Assembly (NCBI RefSeq): GCF_001707825.1
Contig: NZ_LYBM01000028.1
Coordinates: 1-64,000, forward strand
DNA: 64,000 nt
Direction of reading: 5' to 3'
Source: Veronia pacifica
Lineage (GTDB): Bacteria > Pseudomonadota > Gammaproteobacteria > Enterobacterales > Vibrionaceae
This document shows, one piece after another, positions 10,190 through 20,503 of this stretch (within the stretch, counting starts at the first letter, position 1; every line of letters begins with the position of its first letter). The position numbers and the translations under genes were made by a program. The notes beneath the pieces were generated by a model, which was given only the letters and a program-made list of their open reading frames with translations, had not been told where the DNA came from and made no database searches.

Positions 10190-11050
10190 TTATTTGTTAT
10201 GGCAGTACCGTCCACGTGTTACGCGGTCAAGGTCTGCATAATCTTTTATTGTTTCCACTTCAGTAAATCCTGCGGACAGGAAGAGTTCCCTTACGGACTC
10301 GCCCTGATCATAGCCATGCTCAATCAGTAACCAGCCCTCGTGACTAAGAAATTGGGGGCTGTAAAAACATATATGACGAATATCCGCCAGACCGTGATCA
10401 TCAGCGGTCAAGGCTGAGGAAGGCTCAAACCTCACATCCCCCTGACTGAGGTGTGGGTCTTCAGGATCTATATACGGTGGATTGCTTACGATAACATCAA
10501 ACGGCTGAGACGTCGAAGTAGACACGGCATCAAACCAGCTACTTTGAAGGAAGCTGGCATTGTTGAGTTTCAGTTTTTCTCGGTTACGCGTGGCCAACGC
10601 GACGGCTTCATGCCTGAGGTCGACACCTATGACCGAGATGCCCGGATTTTCAGATGCAATGGCTAAGGCAATCGCGCCTGTACCTGTGCCAAGGTCAAGA
10701 ACAGATCGACATGCGGAAGTAATTTTTTCCAATGCCAGTTCCACTAACCTCTCGGTATCCGGCCTTGGTATTAGGGTGCTGGGTTCGACATCAAGCTCTA
10801 GCGACCAAAATTCACGCGTGCCAGTTATGTAAGCAACAGGCTCTCCCTGACAACGACGTTTGATCAATTGCTGGTACCCAGACAACTGCTGTTCAGTGAG
10901 CGTCTTATCCGGCCAGGTGAACAAGTAGCTGCTCGGTTTGTCCAGTAAATGACAAAGTAATACCGACGCATCAATTCTGGCGGAGGGGCTTTGAGCGCAT
11001 TCCAAATGTTCGGCAGCCTGCTTTAAGGCTGCCTCAATGGTTACTGACAT
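10190..11050 (-). CDS. prmC: Release factor glutamine methyltransferase PrmC
   Basis: A 286-residue SAM-dependent methyltransferase that N5-methylates the Gln of the GGQ motif in class I release factors. It has an N-terminal helical substrate domain, the SAM-binding motif I LDLGTGTGAIALAIA, and the catalytic NPPY motif within VSNPPYIDPEDPHL. Its ATG overlaps the TGA of its substrate's gene prfA by one base, so the enzyme and its target are translationally coupled, as in E. coli. Confidence 0.96.
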   Translation of the reverse strand: MSVTIEAALKQAAEHLECAQSPSARIDASVLLCHLLDKPSSYLFTWPDKTLTEQQLSGYQQLIKRRCQGEPVAYITGTREFWSLELDVEPSTLIPRPDTERLVELALEKITSACRSVLDLGTGTGAIALAIASENPGISVIGVDLRHEAVALATRNREKLKLNNASFLQSSWFDAVSTSTSQPFDVIVSNPPYIDPEDPHLSQGDVRFEPSSALTADDHGLADIRHICFYSPQFLSHEGWLLIEHGYDQGESVRELFLSAGFTEVETIKDYADLDRVTRGRYCHNK

Positions 11051-12138
11051 CAGTTCTGGTCTGCCAGCGCCGCCAACTGATCTGCCTGGAATTCCTGAAC
11101 AATAGGTTCGATCAGGCTATTAAGTTCGCCCTGCATCACTTCGTCAAGACGATAAATCGTCAGGTTGATGCGGTGATCAGACACCCTACCCTGCGGATAG
11201 TTATAAGTACGGATACGATCTGAGCGGTCACCAGAACCCAGAAGGTTTCGGCGCTCACTCGCTTCCTCTGCAGCACGTTTTTCCTCTTCAGCTTTAATCA
11301 GCCGGGCCGCCAAAACTGACATGGCTTTCGCCTTGTTCTTGTGCTGCGAACGCTCATCCTGACATTCAACCACTGTACCCGTTGGCAAGTGGGTAATACG
11401 AATCGCTGAATCGGTGGTGTTGACGTGCTGACCACCCGCGCCTGAGGCACGGAAAGTATCAATTTTCAGGTCTGATGGGTTAATTTCAGGGATCTCTGCT
11501 TCAGGGATCTCAGGCAAAATAGCCACAGTACACGCCGATGTATGAACTCGGCCTTGTGACTCCGTAGCCGGAACACGCTGAACACGGTGACCGCCTGATT
11601 CAAACTTCATGACGCCGTAAGCACCGTCACCGTTGACTTTGGCAATCATTTCTTTGTAACCGCCGTGCTCACCAACGTTGGCGTTGACCACTTCAACTTT
11701 CCAGCCAAGTGATTCTGCATAACGGCTGTACATACGGAACAAGTCACCTGCAAATATTGCGGCTTCATCACCACCAGCACCAGCGCGGATTTCAAGGAAG
11801 CAGTTACGTTCGTCATTCGGGTCTTTCGGCAACAGAAGTACCTGCAATTCGTCACTCAGCCGAATGATTTCAGCTTTGGCTTCTTTGATCTCCTCCTGCG
11901 CCATTTCGCGCATTTCAGGATCATCTTCGCTGGCCATTTCTTCGGCAGCCTGAAGATTTTCCTCAGCCTGACGATATGACTCAAAGCACTTGGTGACCTC
12001 TTCGAGCTGGCTGTACTCTTTCGACAAGGCTCGGAACTTGTCCTGATCACCAATAATGGCAGGATCGCCGAGGAGATGCTGAACTTCTTCGTAACGCTCA
12101 GCAAGCATTTCTAATTTAGTAACAATCGATGGTTTCAT
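11050..12138 (-). CDS. prfA: Peptide chain release factor 1
   Basis: A 362-residue class I release factor that recognises UAA and UAG. It shows the catalytic loop [11 protein letters not shown], whose GGQ Gln is modified by PrmC next door, and the N-terminal coiled-coil domain with the RF1-specific region. The last residues, [16 protein letters not shown], match the family C-terminus. It starts 15 bases after the hemA stop codon. No frameshift or extension is seen. Confidence 0.97.
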   Translation of the reverse strand: MKPSIVTKLEMLAERYEEVQHLLGDPAIIGDQDKFRALSKEYSQLEEVTKCFESYRQAEENLQAAEEMASEDDPEMREMAQEEIKEAKAEIIRLSDELQVLLLPKDPNDERNCFLEIRAGAGGDEAAIFAGDLFRMYSRYAESLGWKVEVVNANVGEHGGYKEMIAKVNGDGAYGVMKFESGGHRVQRVPATESQGRVHTSACTVAILPEIPEAEIPEINPSDLKIDTFRASGAGGQHVNTTDSAIRITHLPTGTVVECQDERSQHKNKAKAMSVLAARLIKAEEEKRAAEEASERRNLLGSGDRSDRIRTYNYPQGRVSDHRINLTIYRLDEVMQGELNSLIEPIVQEFQADQLAALADQN

Positions 12139-12153
12139 AGTGGATATTCAGGC

Positions 12154-13413
12154 TTACTTGTCGGCATCGAGGCCAAGGCTGCGGCGCAAAACAGACAGGG
12201 TACTTGTATCTCCCCGGCTTGCGGCTGACTGCATAGCCTGCGTCGGTGCATGTATGAGTTTATTGGTCAGTTTATTGCTGAGCTCTGTCAGCACTTTTTC
12301 CGCATCAGCACCATTGGCTAATGCTTGTAGGCTTTTGTTCAAAATTTCGGCCTTTGCAGACTCCGACTGGGCTCGGTATTGTTTGATAGTTTCTACCGAT
12401 TCCAAGCCGCGAATCCAGGCCATGAACCCGTCACTTTCTTCGCCAACGATCCCTTCCGCTTTAATAGCCGCCAGTTTGCGTTGTTCTATGTTGCGTTCAA
12501 CAATAGATTGAAGATCGTCAACGGTGTACAGGTAAGCATCGTTCAGCTCACCGACTTCTTCCTCAATATCACGAGGAACAGCAATATCAATCAAGAGCAT
12601 AGGCTGGTGACGACGCGCTTTTATTGCTTTTTCAACCATACCTTTGCCGATAAGAGGCAGCGGAGCTGCGGTGGAGCTAATCACAATATCTGCCCGGTGC
12701 ATATGCTCAGGGATCGCCTCCAGCGCAATGATCTCAGCGCCAAAGTTGTCTGCCAGTTCTCTTGCCCTCTCATGAGTCCGATTGGCAACAATCAGTTTTT
12801 TGCATTCATGTTCAGCAAGATGTTTGGCAACCAGTTCAATCGTTTCGCCAGCGCCAACCAAAAGCACTGTCGTCTCTCGGAGCGATTCGAAGATTTGGCG
12901 TGCCAGCGTACAGGCCGCAAAAGCAACAGAAACAGCATTACCACCAATATCGGTCTCAGTTCGGATCCGTTTGGCGACAGTGAATGATTTTTGAAACAAC
13001 TTGTCCAACGCACCAGAAATAGTGTTTTCATCTGCCGCGTCGGCATAAGAGTTTTTTACCTGCCCGAGAATCTGGGGCTCTCCCAGAACGAGGGAATCTA
13101 ACCCTGAAGCAACGCGCATAAGGTGTTCCACCGCAGCCTGGCCGTGGTGAGCGTAAAGATAAGGCAATAAGGTTTCAGCATCAAGATGATGGAATTGAGA
13201 CAACCAATTGACGACTCCGTCCTGACCCGCGTTATTCAGCTCGCAGTAGATTTCTGTCCTGTTACACGTAGATATAATAACCCCGCTCCGCACATCTGGC
13301 TGCTCTTTGAGCTGGCGGAGAGCATCTCGTAATTGTTGTGGTGAAAAAGAAACTTTTTCACGCAGGTCGACCGAGGCGGTCTTATGGTTTATTCCTAGAA
13401 CTAACAAGCTCAT
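12154..13413 (-). CDS. hemA: Glutamyl-tRNA reductase
   Basis: A 419-residue enzyme that reduces glutamyl-tRNA to glutamate-1-semialdehyde, the committed step of C5-pathway haem synthesis. The catalytic Cys50 lies in STCNRTEIY, and the NADPH-binding region follows ([17 protein letters not shown]). It is first in the hemA-to-kdsA operon, divergent from lolB across a 253-base spacer. The N-terminus [20 protein letters not shown] is the family norm, so the ATG start is secure. Confidence 0.97.
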   Translation of the reverse strand: MSLLVLGINHKTASVDLREKVSFSPQQLRDALRQLKEQPDVRSGVIISTCNRTEIYCELNNAGQDGVVNWLSQFHHLDAETLLPYLYAHHGQAAVEHLMRVASGLDSLVLGEPQILGQVKNSYADAADENTISGALDKLFQKSFTVAKRIRTETDIGGNAVSVAFAACTLARQIFESLRETTVLLVGAGETIELVAKHLAEHECKKLIVANRTHERARELADNFGAEIIALEAIPEHMHRADIVISSTAAPLPLIGKGMVEKAIKARRHQPMLLIDIAVPRDIEEEVGELNDAYLYTVDDLQSIVERNIEQRKLAAIKAEGIVGEESDGFMAWIRGLESVETIKQYRAQSESAKAEILNKSLQALANGADAEKVLTELSNKLTNKLIHAPTQAMQSAASRGDTSTLSVLRRSLGLDADK

Positions 13414-13666
13414 TAAGTAGCGTTACCGACAGCACCAGATGAAATCCGAGCCGTGGATTTTACTTTAAGGGCCCGTCGAATTAAAGATAACATTGATACC
13501 GTTATACCGCTATCCACAATAATTGTGACACTTTTGTTCAGTCAGGGGCATTAGCCGTATTTTACTGTCTGATATTTCAACAAATGCAGAAAATTAGCAG
13601 TCTGGCTTTGCATCCTTTACCCGGTAAGAGACATAATGCCTTTCCGTTTTAAAAGGAGTTTTCCCC
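13414..13666. promoter_or_regulatory. Divergent hemA/lolB promoter region
   Basis: The spacer between hemA and lolB holds no gene. A 13-bp palindrome (CACAAT-A-ATTGTG, 13515-13527) lies near the middle. I could not assign it to a regulator. The AAAAGGAG sequence just before 13667 is the lolB ribosome binding site. Confidence 0.5.
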
Positions 13667-14257
13667 ATGTTCCGTCCGGTATTTTTGTCCCTAATCAGCT
13701 TTTGCCTACTCATAGTGTCTGGCTGCACCTCATTAACAAAGACATCATCAGGAACATGGGAAAGCCACCAGGCACAACTGCAAACACTAAACCGTTTTCA
13801 ACTGAGCGGAAAAGTCGGTTTTATCAGTCTTAAGCAGCGGGTCTCTGCTAACTTTGTCTGGAAACAAGACAATCAAAACATAGAACTTAGACTCTACAAT
13901 TTTTCTGGCACCTTACTAACGCTCAATACCACAGGAAAAGAGACAAGGGTGACAGACAAAGACGGCACCACTTATTTCGGTGCTGACGCGCAAAGCCTAA
14001 TAAAACGGCTGACAGGTATTAATTTACCTCTAAATAATCTCCCCGGCTGGCTAAAAGGCTTACCGGGCCAAAATGAGGATTTTATCCTCGATAGCGACGA
14101 AAAAGTGAATACTATCACCAGCCGCCAACCTGGTGCCGACTGGACGCTCAGTTACCCAAGTTACACCAATACAGACGACATCGTCTTGCCCTCTCGCATC
14201 AGAATGAACAATGATAGCCAACGGGTAAAGATCGACATATCAGACTGGATATTATAA
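13667..14257 (+). CDS. lolB: Outer-membrane lipoprotein receptor LolB
   Basis: A 196-residue lipoprotein with a signal peptide and lipobox (IVSGC, Cys20). LolB accepts lipoproteins from the periplasmic carrier LolA and inserts them into the outer membrane. The mature part has the LolB pattern: [10 protein letters not shown] early, then [19 protein letters not shown], and a [20 protein letters not shown] segment near the end. The start follows an AAAAGGAG site. ispE begins two bases after its stop, the classic lolB-ispE-prs arrangement. Confidence 0.93.
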   Translation: MFRPVFLSLISFCLLIVSGCTSLTKTSSGTWESHQAQLQTLNRFQLSGKVGFISLKQRVSANFVWKQDNQNIELRLYNFSGTLLTLNTTGKETRVTDKDGTTYFGADAQSLIKRLTGINLPLNNLPGWLKGLPGQNEDFILDSDEKVNTITSRQPGADWTLSYPSYTNTDDIVLPSRIRMNNDSQRVKIDISDWIL

Positions 14258-14259
14258 CC

Positions 14260-15114
14260 ATGACGACAACCACATCGGTCTGGCCCTCACCGGCCAAACT
14301 CAATCTTTTTCTCTACATCACCGGACAACGCGCCGACGGCTATCACGAGCTGCAAACCCTGTTTCAGTTCCTTGACTACGGCGATACATTGTCAATCACC
14401 CCAAATGATTCTGGTCATATCACACTAAGCCCGGAACTCGAGGGTGTACCCCTTGAGAGCAACCTAATATTCAAAGCCGCCAGCGCATTAAAAAAACGGT
14501 CTGGCATTACCAAAGGCGTTCATATTCATCTTGATAAAGTACTCCCTATGGGAGGCGGAATCGGAGGGGGATCATCAAACGCTGCAACCACACTCGTCGC
14601 TCTCAATAAACTGTGGAACCTCGGATTAGACGAAAATACACTTGCTGAGATTGGTGTAGCTCTCGGTGCCGATGTGCCGGTTTTTGTGAGGGGGCGCACC
14701 GCGTTTGCTGAAGGTATCGGTGAGAGGTTACAGCCCGCAGAAGCACCAGAAAAGTGGTTTTTAGTCGCAAAACCTGCGGTAAGTATTGCCACTGAAAGCA
14801 TTTTTTCTCATCCAGATTTGCCAAGAAATACTCCCAGCAGAGCATTAACTGAACTATTATCTACAAAAAACGAAAACGATTGCGAAAAGATAGTAAGAGA
14901 GTTATTTCCAGAGGTTGATAAGGCTCTAGCGTGGCTGTTAGAATACGCGCCGTCGAGACTGACCGGGACAGGTGCCTGTGTTTTTGCTGAATTTGACAGT
15001 GAACAGGAAGCCCGCGACGTCCACAAAAATTTGCCCGACTGGCTCAGTGGCTTTGTTGCTCAAGGTGTCAACCGCTCACCGCTGTTATCGGCCCTTGATG
15101 ATAATGCTGCTTGA
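14260..15114 (+). CDS. ispE: 4-diphosphocytidyl-2-C-methyl-D-erythritol kinase
   Basis: A 284-residue GHMP-superfamily kinase that phosphorylates CDP-ME at the 2-hydroxyl in the MEP isoprenoid pathway. It shows the N-terminal [22 protein letters not shown] segment, the GHMP ATP-binding motif [17 protein letters not shown] at about residues 91-107, and the C-terminal [14 protein letters not shown] motif. It is tightly packed between lolB and prs. Confidence 0.96.
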   Translation: MTTTTSVWPSPAKLNLFLYITGQRADGYHELQTLFQFLDYGDTLSITPNDSGHITLSPELEGVPLESNLIFKAASALKKRSGITKGVHIHLDKVLPMGGGIGGGSSNAATTLVALNKLWNLGLDENTLAEIGVALGADVPVFVRGRTAFAEGIGERLQPAEAPEKWFLVAKPAVSIATESIFSHPDLPRNTPSRALTELLSTKNENDCEKIVRELFPEVDKALAWLLEYAPSRLTGTGACVFAEFDSEQEARDVHKNLPDWLSGFVAQGVNRSPLLSALDDNAA

Positions 15115-15156
15115 GACAGAAAATACTCAATGGATTCAACCCCGAGGTTTTCCACC

Positions 15157-16104
15157 GTGCCTGATATGAAGCTGTTTGCTGGTAACGCTACTCCAGTTCT
15201 CGCCCAACGCATCGCTAACCGTCTCTATATGTCTCTTGGCGACGCGAACGTCGGCCGTTTTTCTGATGGTGAAGTTAGAGTAGAAATCAACGAAAACGTA
15301 CGGGGTAGTGATGTATTTATTATCCAGTCTACCTGTGCACCGACCAACGACAACCTGATGGAACTGGTTGTTATGATCGACGCGCTACGACGCGCATCTG
15401 CAGGCCGTATTACCGCAGTTATCCCTTACTTTGGCTATGCCCGTCAGGATCGTCGCCCTCGCTCAATCCGTGTACCTATCACCGCAAAAGTCATTGCAGA
15501 CTTCCTGTCTAACGTTGGTGTAGACCGCGTCTTGACCGTCGACCTTCACGCTGACCAGATTCAGGGTTTCTTCGACGTGCCAGTGGATAACATCTTCGGT
15601 ACGCCAGTATTGCTGGAAGACATGGTTGCAAGAGACCTACAAGATCCTGTCGTCGTTTCTCCTGATATTGGCGGAGTTGTACGTGCACGTGCCACCGCTA
15701 AACTGCTGGACGATACCGATATCGCCATCATTGATAAACGTCGCCCACGTGCCAATGTCTCTGAAGTCATGCACCTTATCGGTGACGTGGAAGGCCGCGA
15801 TTGCATCATCGTTGATGATATGATCGATACTGGCGGTACCCTGTGTAAAGCAGCAGAAGCCTTGAAAAACCGTGGTGCTAAGCGCGTATTCGCCTATGCA
15901 ACTCACGCTGTCTTCTCAGGTAACGCACCTCAGAACATTAAAGATTCAGTCATTGATGAAGTAATTGTCACTGACTCCATTCCACTGAGCGCTGAAATGC
16001 AGGCAACAGGCCGTATTACCCAGCTGACCCTCTCGGGCATGCTGGCTGAAGCAATTCGCCGCATCAGCAATGAAGAATCTATTTCTGCGATGTTTGAATC
16101 GTAA
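15157..16104 (+). CDS. prs: Ribose-phosphate pyrophosphokinase
   Basis: A 315-residue PRPP synthetase, the same length as in E. coli. It transfers pyrophosphate from ATP to ribose 5-phosphate, supplying nucleotide, His and Trp synthesis. Motifs seen are [16 protein letters not shown], the [11 protein letters not shown] region, the flexible KRRPRAN loop, and the PRPP-binding [12 protein letters not shown] chose GTG at 15157 (coding for PDMKLFAGN onward), which gives the universal N-terminus and has GAGG about ten bases before it. The frame is open nine codons further up. A terminator follows. Confidence 0.95.
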   Translation: MPDMKLFAGNATPVLAQRIANRLYMSLGDANVGRFSDGEVRVEINENVRGSDVFIIQSTCAPTNDNLMELVVMIDALRRASAGRITAVIPYFGYARQDRRPRSIRVPITAKVIADFLSNVGVDRVLTVDLHADQIQGFFDVPVDNIFGTPVLLEDMVARDLQDPVVVSPDIGGVVRARATAKLLDDTDIAIIDKRRPRANVSEVMHLIGDVEGRDCIIVDDMIDTGGTLCKAAEALKNRGAKRVFAYATHAVFSGNAPQNIKDSVIDEVIVTDSIPLSAEMQATGRITQLTLSGMLAEAIRRISNEESISAMFES

Positions 16105-16123
16105 GTTAGAGACTCTTCCCGAT

Positions 16124-16156
16124 AAACGCCTCGCTTTGCGGGGCGTTTTTATTTTT
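16124..16156 (+). terminator. Terminator after prs
   Basis: The stem AACGCC-T-CGC / GCG-G-GGCGTT with a TTT loop is followed by TTTTTATTTTT. Confidence 0.8.
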
Positions 16157-16286
16157 GCCTTTCTCCGGCAGGTTTGAGCGACACCGCGACTTAATGGTAG
16201 GATAAGCCGCTTTTTGTCTGTGCCGCCCGGGAACGGCTATGCACAGGCCGATAAATTGGTTAAGCCATAACAATGAGAATCTCGCC

Positions 16287-16877
16287 GTGAGTGATCAAAT
16301 TCGTCTTTTAGTCGGGCTGGCAAACCCCGGCCCGGAATACGCAAAAACCCGACACAATGCTGGTGCATGGGTGGTAGAAGAATTAGCGCGTATCCATAAT
16401 GTGCCGTTGAAAGAAGATAAAAAGTATTTTGGTTTGACGGCCAGAATTACACATGCCGGTCAGGATTTACGTCTATTGATACCAACGACTTACATGAACC
16501 TGTCTGGTAAATCAGTGGCGGCACTGGCAAAGTTTTTTCAGATCAAACCTGAAGAAATTATGGTGGCGCATGATGAGCTTGATCTCCCTCCGGGTGTTGC
16601 CAAATTTAAGAAAGGCGGCGGCCACGGTGGTCATAATGGCTTGCGTGATATCATTAGTAAAATGGGTAACAACAAAGATTTCTATCGTCTGCGACTGGGT
16701 ATCGGCCATCCCGGCCATAAAGATAAAGTGGCAGGCTTTGTACTTACGAAAGCACCCGCCAGTGAGCAGACTATGATTGAACAGGCGGCCGACGAAGCCG
16801 TTCGCTGTATCGATATCCTGCTTAAGGATGATCTGGCCAAGGCGCAAAATCGCCTGCATACGTTCAAAGCGCAATAA
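16287..16877 (+). CDS. pth: Peptidyl-tRNA hydrolase
   Basis: A 196-residue Pth1-family hydrolase that recycles peptidyl-tRNA dropped from ribosomes. The signature [17 protein letters not shown] holds the catalytic His23, and [11 protein letters not shown] and [13 protein letters not shown] follow. I chose the GTG at 16287 because it yields the family N-terminus; the frame is open 16 codons further up without homology. It precedes ychF by 38 bases, an association seen across gamma-proteobacteria. Confidence 0.95.
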   Translation: MSDQIRLLVGLANPGPEYAKTRHNAGAWVVEELARIHNVPLKEDKKYFGLTARITHAGQDLRLLIPTTYMNLSGKSVAALAKFFQIKPEEIMVAHDELDLPPGVAKFKKGGGHGGHNGLRDIISKMGNNKDFYRLRLGIGHPGHKDKVAGFVLTKAPASEQTMIEQAADEAVRCIDILLKDDLAKAQNRLHTFKAQ

Positions 16878-16915
16878 GCGTTAACACTATTTTTTAACGA
16901 AAAGGTTACCATCTC

Positions 16916-18007
16916 ATGGGTTTTAAATGCGGTATTGTTGGTCTGCCAAACGTCGGCAAATCAACGCTTTTCAATGCACTGACCAAAGCCGGAATCGAAG
17001 CGGCCAACTTCCCGTTCTGTACCATTGAACCAAACACGGGCGTGGTACCTGTGCCAGACCTGCGTCTCGACGCGCTGGCAGCGATCGTCAACCCTCAGCG
17101 TATCCTTCCTACCACAATGGAATTTGTTGATATTGCTGGCTTAGTTGCTGGTGCATCTAAAGGTGAAGGCCTCGGTAACAAGTTCCTGGCTAACATCCGT
17201 GAAACTGATGCAATCGGCCATGTAGTGCGTTGTTTTGAGAATGACAACATTGTTCACGTAGCGGGTAAAGTTGATCCTGCGGAAGATATCGATGTGATCA
17301 ACACAGAACTTGCACTGGCTGACCTTGAGGCCTGTGAGCGAGCTATTCAGCGTCAGGCTAAAAAAGCGAAAGGCGGTGACCGCGATGCTAAATTCGAGAT
17401 CAGCGTACTTGAGAAACTGCTTCCGGTGCTGGAAGAAGGTGACATGCTGCGCTCTGTCGAACTGAGCAAAGAAGAAAAAGCTGCGGTCGATTACCTGAAC
17501 TTCCTGACCATGAAGCCGACTATGTACATCGCCAACGTGAACGACGACGGCTTTGAAAACAACCCTTACCTCGACAAAGTACGTGAGATCGCTGCTGTTG
17601 AAGGTGCAACTGTTGTTGCCGTCTGTGCTGAAATTGAAGGCGAAATTGCAGAACTGGATGCAGATGAAGCTGAAGTTTTCCTTGAGGAAATGGGCCTCGA
17701 TGAGCCGGGCCTGAACCGAGTGATTCGCTCTGGCTACGAATTACTGACACTGCAGACCTACTTTACTGCTGGCGTGAAAGAAGTTCGCGCTTGGACAGTG
17801 CCAGTTGGCGCAACGGCACCACAGGCTGCGGGTAAGATTCATACCGACTTTGAAAAAGGCTTCATCCGTGCCGAAGTCGTGGGTTATGACGATTACATTG
17901 AAAACAAAGGTGAATCCGGTGCTAAAGACGCAGGTAAATGGCGTCTGGAAGGCAAAGATTACATCGTAAAAGACGGCGACGTGATTCACTTCCGCTTCAA
18001 CGTGTAA
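16916..18007 (+). CDS. ychF: Redox-regulated ATPase YchF
   Basis: A 363-residue Obg-like P-loop NTPase. The G1 motif is [14 protein letters not shown] (9-22) and G3 is in [22 protein letters not shown]-terminal TGS domain at about residues 278-361 starts at [17 protein letters not shown]. The family prefers ATP over GTP and associates with ribosomes, with roles in oxidative stress and translation fidelity. It lies downstream of pth and is followed by a terminator. Confidence 0.96.
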   Translation: MGFKCGIVGLPNVGKSTLFNALTKAGIEAANFPFCTIEPNTGVVPVPDLRLDALAAIVNPQRILPTTMEFVDIAGLVAGASKGEGLGNKFLANIRETDAIGHVVRCFENDNIVHVAGKVDPAEDIDVINTELALADLEACERAIQRQAKKAKGGDRDAKFEISVLEKLLPVLEEGDMLRSVELSKEEKAAVDYLNFLTMKPTMYIANVNDDGFENNPYLDKVREIAAVEGATVVAVCAEIEGEIAELDADEAEVFLEEMGLDEPGLNRVIRSGYELLTLQTYFTAGVKEVRAWTVPVGATAPQAAGKIHTDFEKGFIRAEVVGYDDYIENKGESGAKDAGKWRLEGKDYIVKDGDVIHFRFNV

Positions 18008-18040
18008 CTGACTGCATTCAAAGCATCATGACATACAGAA

Positions 18041-18069
18041 AAGAGCTGGCATTAAGTCAGCTTTTTTTA
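18041..18069 (+). terminator. Terminator after ychF
   Basis: A short stem (AGCTG / CAGCT, extended by A-T and G-T pairs) is followed by seven T residues. Confidence 0.7.
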
Positions 18070-18192
18070 TTTTTATTTGCGGCAATATCGTCTTTAGTTC
18101 GTGACACGGGACGCAATTCGTATTAAAAGTCATCAGCTTGAACAAAAAGGCAGCGACAACGCTGTTTGTATAAAAAAACTGGATAAAAAGGG

Positions 18193-18221
18193 TTGACGGC
18201 CTAGGGACATATTCGCATAAT
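18193..18221 (+). promoter_or_regulatory. Strong sigma-70 promoter of the tRNA cluster
   Basis: TTGACG (18193-18198), a 17-base spacer and CATAAT (18216-18221) are followed by a GC-rich discriminator (GCGCCCCGC). This is the pattern of stringently controlled stable-RNA promoters. It lies about 38 bases before the first tRNA. Confidence 0.85.
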
Positions 18222-18258
18222 GCGCCCCGCACTAACGGGGATAACCCCGGAAAGAGAT

Positions 18259-18335
18259 GGCTACGTAGCTCAGTTGGTTAGAGCACATCACTCATAATGA
18301 TGGGGTCACAGGTTCGAATCCCGTCGTAGCCACCA
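18259..18335 (+). tRNA. tRNA-Met (CAT), elongator type
   Basis: A 77-nt cloverleaf with encoded CCA. The acceptor GGCTACG pairs with CGTAGCC, the anticodon loop carries CAT, and the T-loop is GGTTCGAATCC. It is the first gene of an eight-tRNA cluster and is identical by eye to the copy at 18578. Confidence 0.97.
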
Positions 18336-18367
18336 TTCTCCTAGTGCCATTCTCATAGAGAAACCAT

Positions 18368-18454
18368 GCGACGGTGGCGGAATTGGTAGACGCGCTAGCT
18401 TCAGGTGCTAGTGTCCGAAAGGATGTGAGGGTTCAAGTCCCTCCCCTCGCACCA
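18368..18454 (+). tRNA. tRNA-Leu (CAG)
   Basis: An 87-nt class II tRNA with a long variable arm (GTCCGAAAGGAT) and encoded CCA. The anticodon stem CTAGC / GCTAG encloses the loop TTCAGGT, giving CAG. The acceptor has one C-C mismatch. Confidence 0.95.
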
Positions 18455-18491
18455 AAATTTATATTGTTATGCTCAGATGCATGATAATTGT

Positions 18492-18566
18492 TGGGGTATC
18501 GCCAAGCGGTAAGGCAACGGGTTTTGATCCCGTCATTCCCAGGTTCGAATCCTGGTACCCCAGCCA
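18492..18566 (+). tRNA. tRNA-Gln (TTG)
   Basis: A 75-nt cloverleaf with encoded CCA. The acceptor TGGGGTA pairs with TACCCCA, and the anticodon loop TTTTGAT gives TTG. Confidence 0.97.
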
Positions 18567-18577
18567 CTATTCAGGTT

Positions 18578-18654
18578 GGCTACGTAGCTCAGTTGGTTAG
18601 AGCACATCACTCATAATGATGGGGTCACAGGTTCGAATCCCGTCGTAGCCACCA
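18578..18654 (+). tRNA. tRNA-Met (CAT), second copy
   Basis: A 77-nt copy of the first tRNA-Met with the same sequence by eye, including encoded CCA. Confidence 0.97.
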
Positions 18655-18733
18655 CTTATTCTGGAAGCATTAGCTTTCGACATACGAAACAGAGCTACCA
18701 TCTGTTTGACTGAAAAGTACGTATGAAAAATTT

Positions 18734-18820
18734 GCGGCGGTGGCGGAATTGGTAGACGCGCTAGCTTCAGGTGCTAGTGTCCGAAAGGACGTGAGGGTTC
18801 AAGTCCCTCCCCCCGCACCA
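18734..18820 (+). tRNA. tRNA-Leu (CAG), second copy
   Basis: An 87-nt class II tRNA with acceptor GCGGCGG pairing with CCCCCGC, so this copy repairs the acceptor mismatch seen in the other two CAG copies. The anticodon is CAG and CCA is encoded. Confidence 0.95.
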
Positions 18821-18861
18821 AACAGTGCCAGTAGCTTAACGGGCTATTAGGACAACAATAT

Positions 18862-18946
18862 GCGGAAGTGGCGGAATTGGTAGACGCACCAGATTTAGGT
18901 TCTGGCGCCGCAAGGTGTGAGAGTTCAAGTCTCTCCTTCCGCACCA
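18862..18946 (+). tRNA. tRNA-Leu (TAG)
   Basis: An 85-nt class II tRNA. The anticodon stem CCAGA / TCTGG encloses TTTAGGT, giving TAG. The acceptor GCGGAAG pairs with CTTCCGC, and CCA is encoded. Confidence 0.96.
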
Positions 18947-18995
18947 TCTCTTGCCCTTCGGGGAGTCAGCAAGATAAAACTGACAATAATACGAT

Positions 18996-19082
18996 GCGAC
19001 GGTGGCGGAATTGGTAGACGCGCTAGCTTCAGGTGCTAGTGTCCGAAAGGACGTGAGGGTTCAAGTCCCTCCCCTCGCACCA
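18996..19082 (+). tRNA. tRNA-Leu (CAG), third copy
   Basis: An 87-nt class II tRNA almost identical to the copy at 18368, differing by one base in the variable arm (GGAC instead of GGAT). CCA is encoded. Confidence 0.95.
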
Positions 19083-19118
19083 ATCGTTTTTTGATTGGGT
19101 TGCGTATACTTAAAGTAT

Positions 19119-19193
19119 TGGGGTATCGCCAAGCGGTAAGGCAACGGGTTTTGATCCCGTCATTCCCAGGTTCGAATCCTGGTACCCCAGCCA
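19119..19193 (+). tRNA. tRNA-Gln (TTG), second copy
   Basis: A 75-nt tRNA with the same sequence by eye as the copy at 18492. It is the last gene of the cluster and is followed by a terminator. Confidence 0.97.
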
Positions 19194-19200
19194 TATTAAG

Positions 19201-19228
19201 AAAGCTCGCCTACGGCGGGCTTTTTTTG
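19201..19228 (+). terminator. Terminator of the tRNA cluster
   Basis: The stem AGCTCGCC / GGCGGGCT with a TACG loop (one G-T pair) is followed by seven T residues. Confidence 0.85.
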
Positions 19229-19280
19229 GTTTTGGTGGCTATTTTTCTGATTGAGATAACACGCCATTAAGTACATCGAG

Positions 19281-19304
19281 AAAAAAGCCTGCAACAATGC
19301 AGGC
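19281..19304 (-). terminator. Terminator after ubiF
   Basis: The stem GCCTGCA / TGCAGGC with an ACAA loop is preceded on the left by six A residues, which give a U-tract on the minus strand. Confidence 0.8.
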
Positions 19305-19339
19305 CTCGGACGCATCAGTAAAATAAATATTACCGCTGT

Positions 19340-20503
19340 CTATGACAGCCCCATCGCGTACTTCAGTATTTGCTCTTTGACCGGACCACTGTTTTCAGCA
19401 AGCTTCAAGCCGATATTTCTCAGTGTCACAAGTGGCTTTATCTCGTTGCTGAAACCTGCATAAAACAAATCCATTCCAGTTTGCATCAACAGGTTGTCAG
19501 GTCGGCGACGACGCTGGAATGTCCTTAATACCGTCTCATTGCACCACTGCTCCCCGGCTGATGCCACTTCATCAAGCAATACGTCAACATCCTTGAAACC
19601 GAGATTGACTCCCTGTCCCGCCAATGGATTGATGGTATGAGCGGCATCACCCAGTACAACAATATTATTTGTATGATATTTCTGCGCATGACGACGGGTA
19701 AGAGGGAACACTCCTTTATCAAGCACTTTGATATTACCCAGCTGATCAGGGAAATGAGCACAGATTTCGTCAGCCAGTTTTTTATTGCCCATTGACGTCA
19801 ATTCTCGGATACGGGCTGGTGCATCGTACCAAACCAAGGACGCCTGATGTCCGGGCAAAGGAAGGAATGAGCGAGGCCCTGTAGGCGTGAACCACTGCCA
19901 CGTAATATCCTGCTGAGGATCCTCAGTTTCCACGTTAACCAGCATACAATGCTGGCGATAGTCCCACGCTGTGACACCAATACGGGCATAATCTCGAACA
20001 CGACTGTTAGCCCCGTCGGCACCCACTATCCACTGACCATGTAATTGGCTGCCGTCGTCCAATTCGACAGTATGGCCTTCATCATCAGCCTTGATGGAGG
20101 TAATAGTATGCGGGCAGAAAGTGCTGAGTGAAGGCTGTTGCTCGCAAGCCTGCCACAACGCGAGCTGGATAATACGGTTTTCGACAATGAACCCAAGTTC
20201 ATCAAGGTCGAGCTTATCGTTACTGAAGCGAACCCGACAGTCTGAATGCTCCCAGGTCTCAAGACGGCGATAGGGGCAGACGCGCATCGCGACAACGCTA
20301 TCCCACACTTTCATTGACCGCAATAGATTCACCGATGCGGGAGAAATTGCAGATACCCTTAAATCCATCGGTTGTTCCGAGGAAAAAGGGGTAGGTAAAT
20401 CCCGCTCAATCATCGCTACTTTTTTGCCCTGACGGGCTAATCCCAATGCCGTTGCAGCACCGATCATGCCGCCGCCAACAACAATTATTTCAAATTGCTT
20501 CAT
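19340..20503 (-). CDS. ubiF: 3-demethoxyubiquinol 3-hydroxylase UbiF
   Basis: A 387-residue FAD-dependent aromatic monooxygenase of the UbiH/UbiF/VisC family, acting in ubiquinone synthesis at the membrane. It shows the N-terminal dinucleotide fold VVGGGMIGAATALGLARQG, the mid-protein VGADGANSRVRDYA motif, and the second FAD motif GDAAHTINPLAGQGVNLG. I assign UbiF rather than UbiH/UbiI from its position divergent from miaB, which matches E. coli. The ATG at 20501-20503 has GAAAG before it; the open frame extends nine codons further. Paralogue assignment is the only doubt. Confidence 0.9.
   Translation of the reverse strand: MKQFEIIVVGGGMIGAATALGLARQGKKVAMIERDLPTPFSSEQPMDLRVSAISPASVNLLRSMKVWDSVVAMRVCPYRRLETWEHSDCRVRFSNDKLDLDELGFIVENRIIQLALWQACEQQPSLSTFCPHTITSIKADDEGHTVELDDGSQLHGQWIVGADGANSRVRDYARIGVTAWDYRQHCMLVNVETEDPQQDITWQWFTPTGPRSFLPLPGHQASLVWYDAPARIRELTSMGNKKLADEICAHFPDQLGNIKVLDKGVFPLTRRHAQKYHTNNIVVLGDAAHTINPLAGQGVNLGFKDVDVLLDEVASAGEQWCNETVLRTFQRRRRPDNLLMQTGMDLFYAGFSNEIKPLVTLRNIGLKLAENSGPVKEQILKYAMGLS

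Noticed and set aside
13515-13527. 13-bp palindrome CACAAT-A-ATTGTG between hemA and lolB
   Set aside because: It does not fit the CRP or FNR consensus well enough to name a regulator; recorded only as sequence structure.
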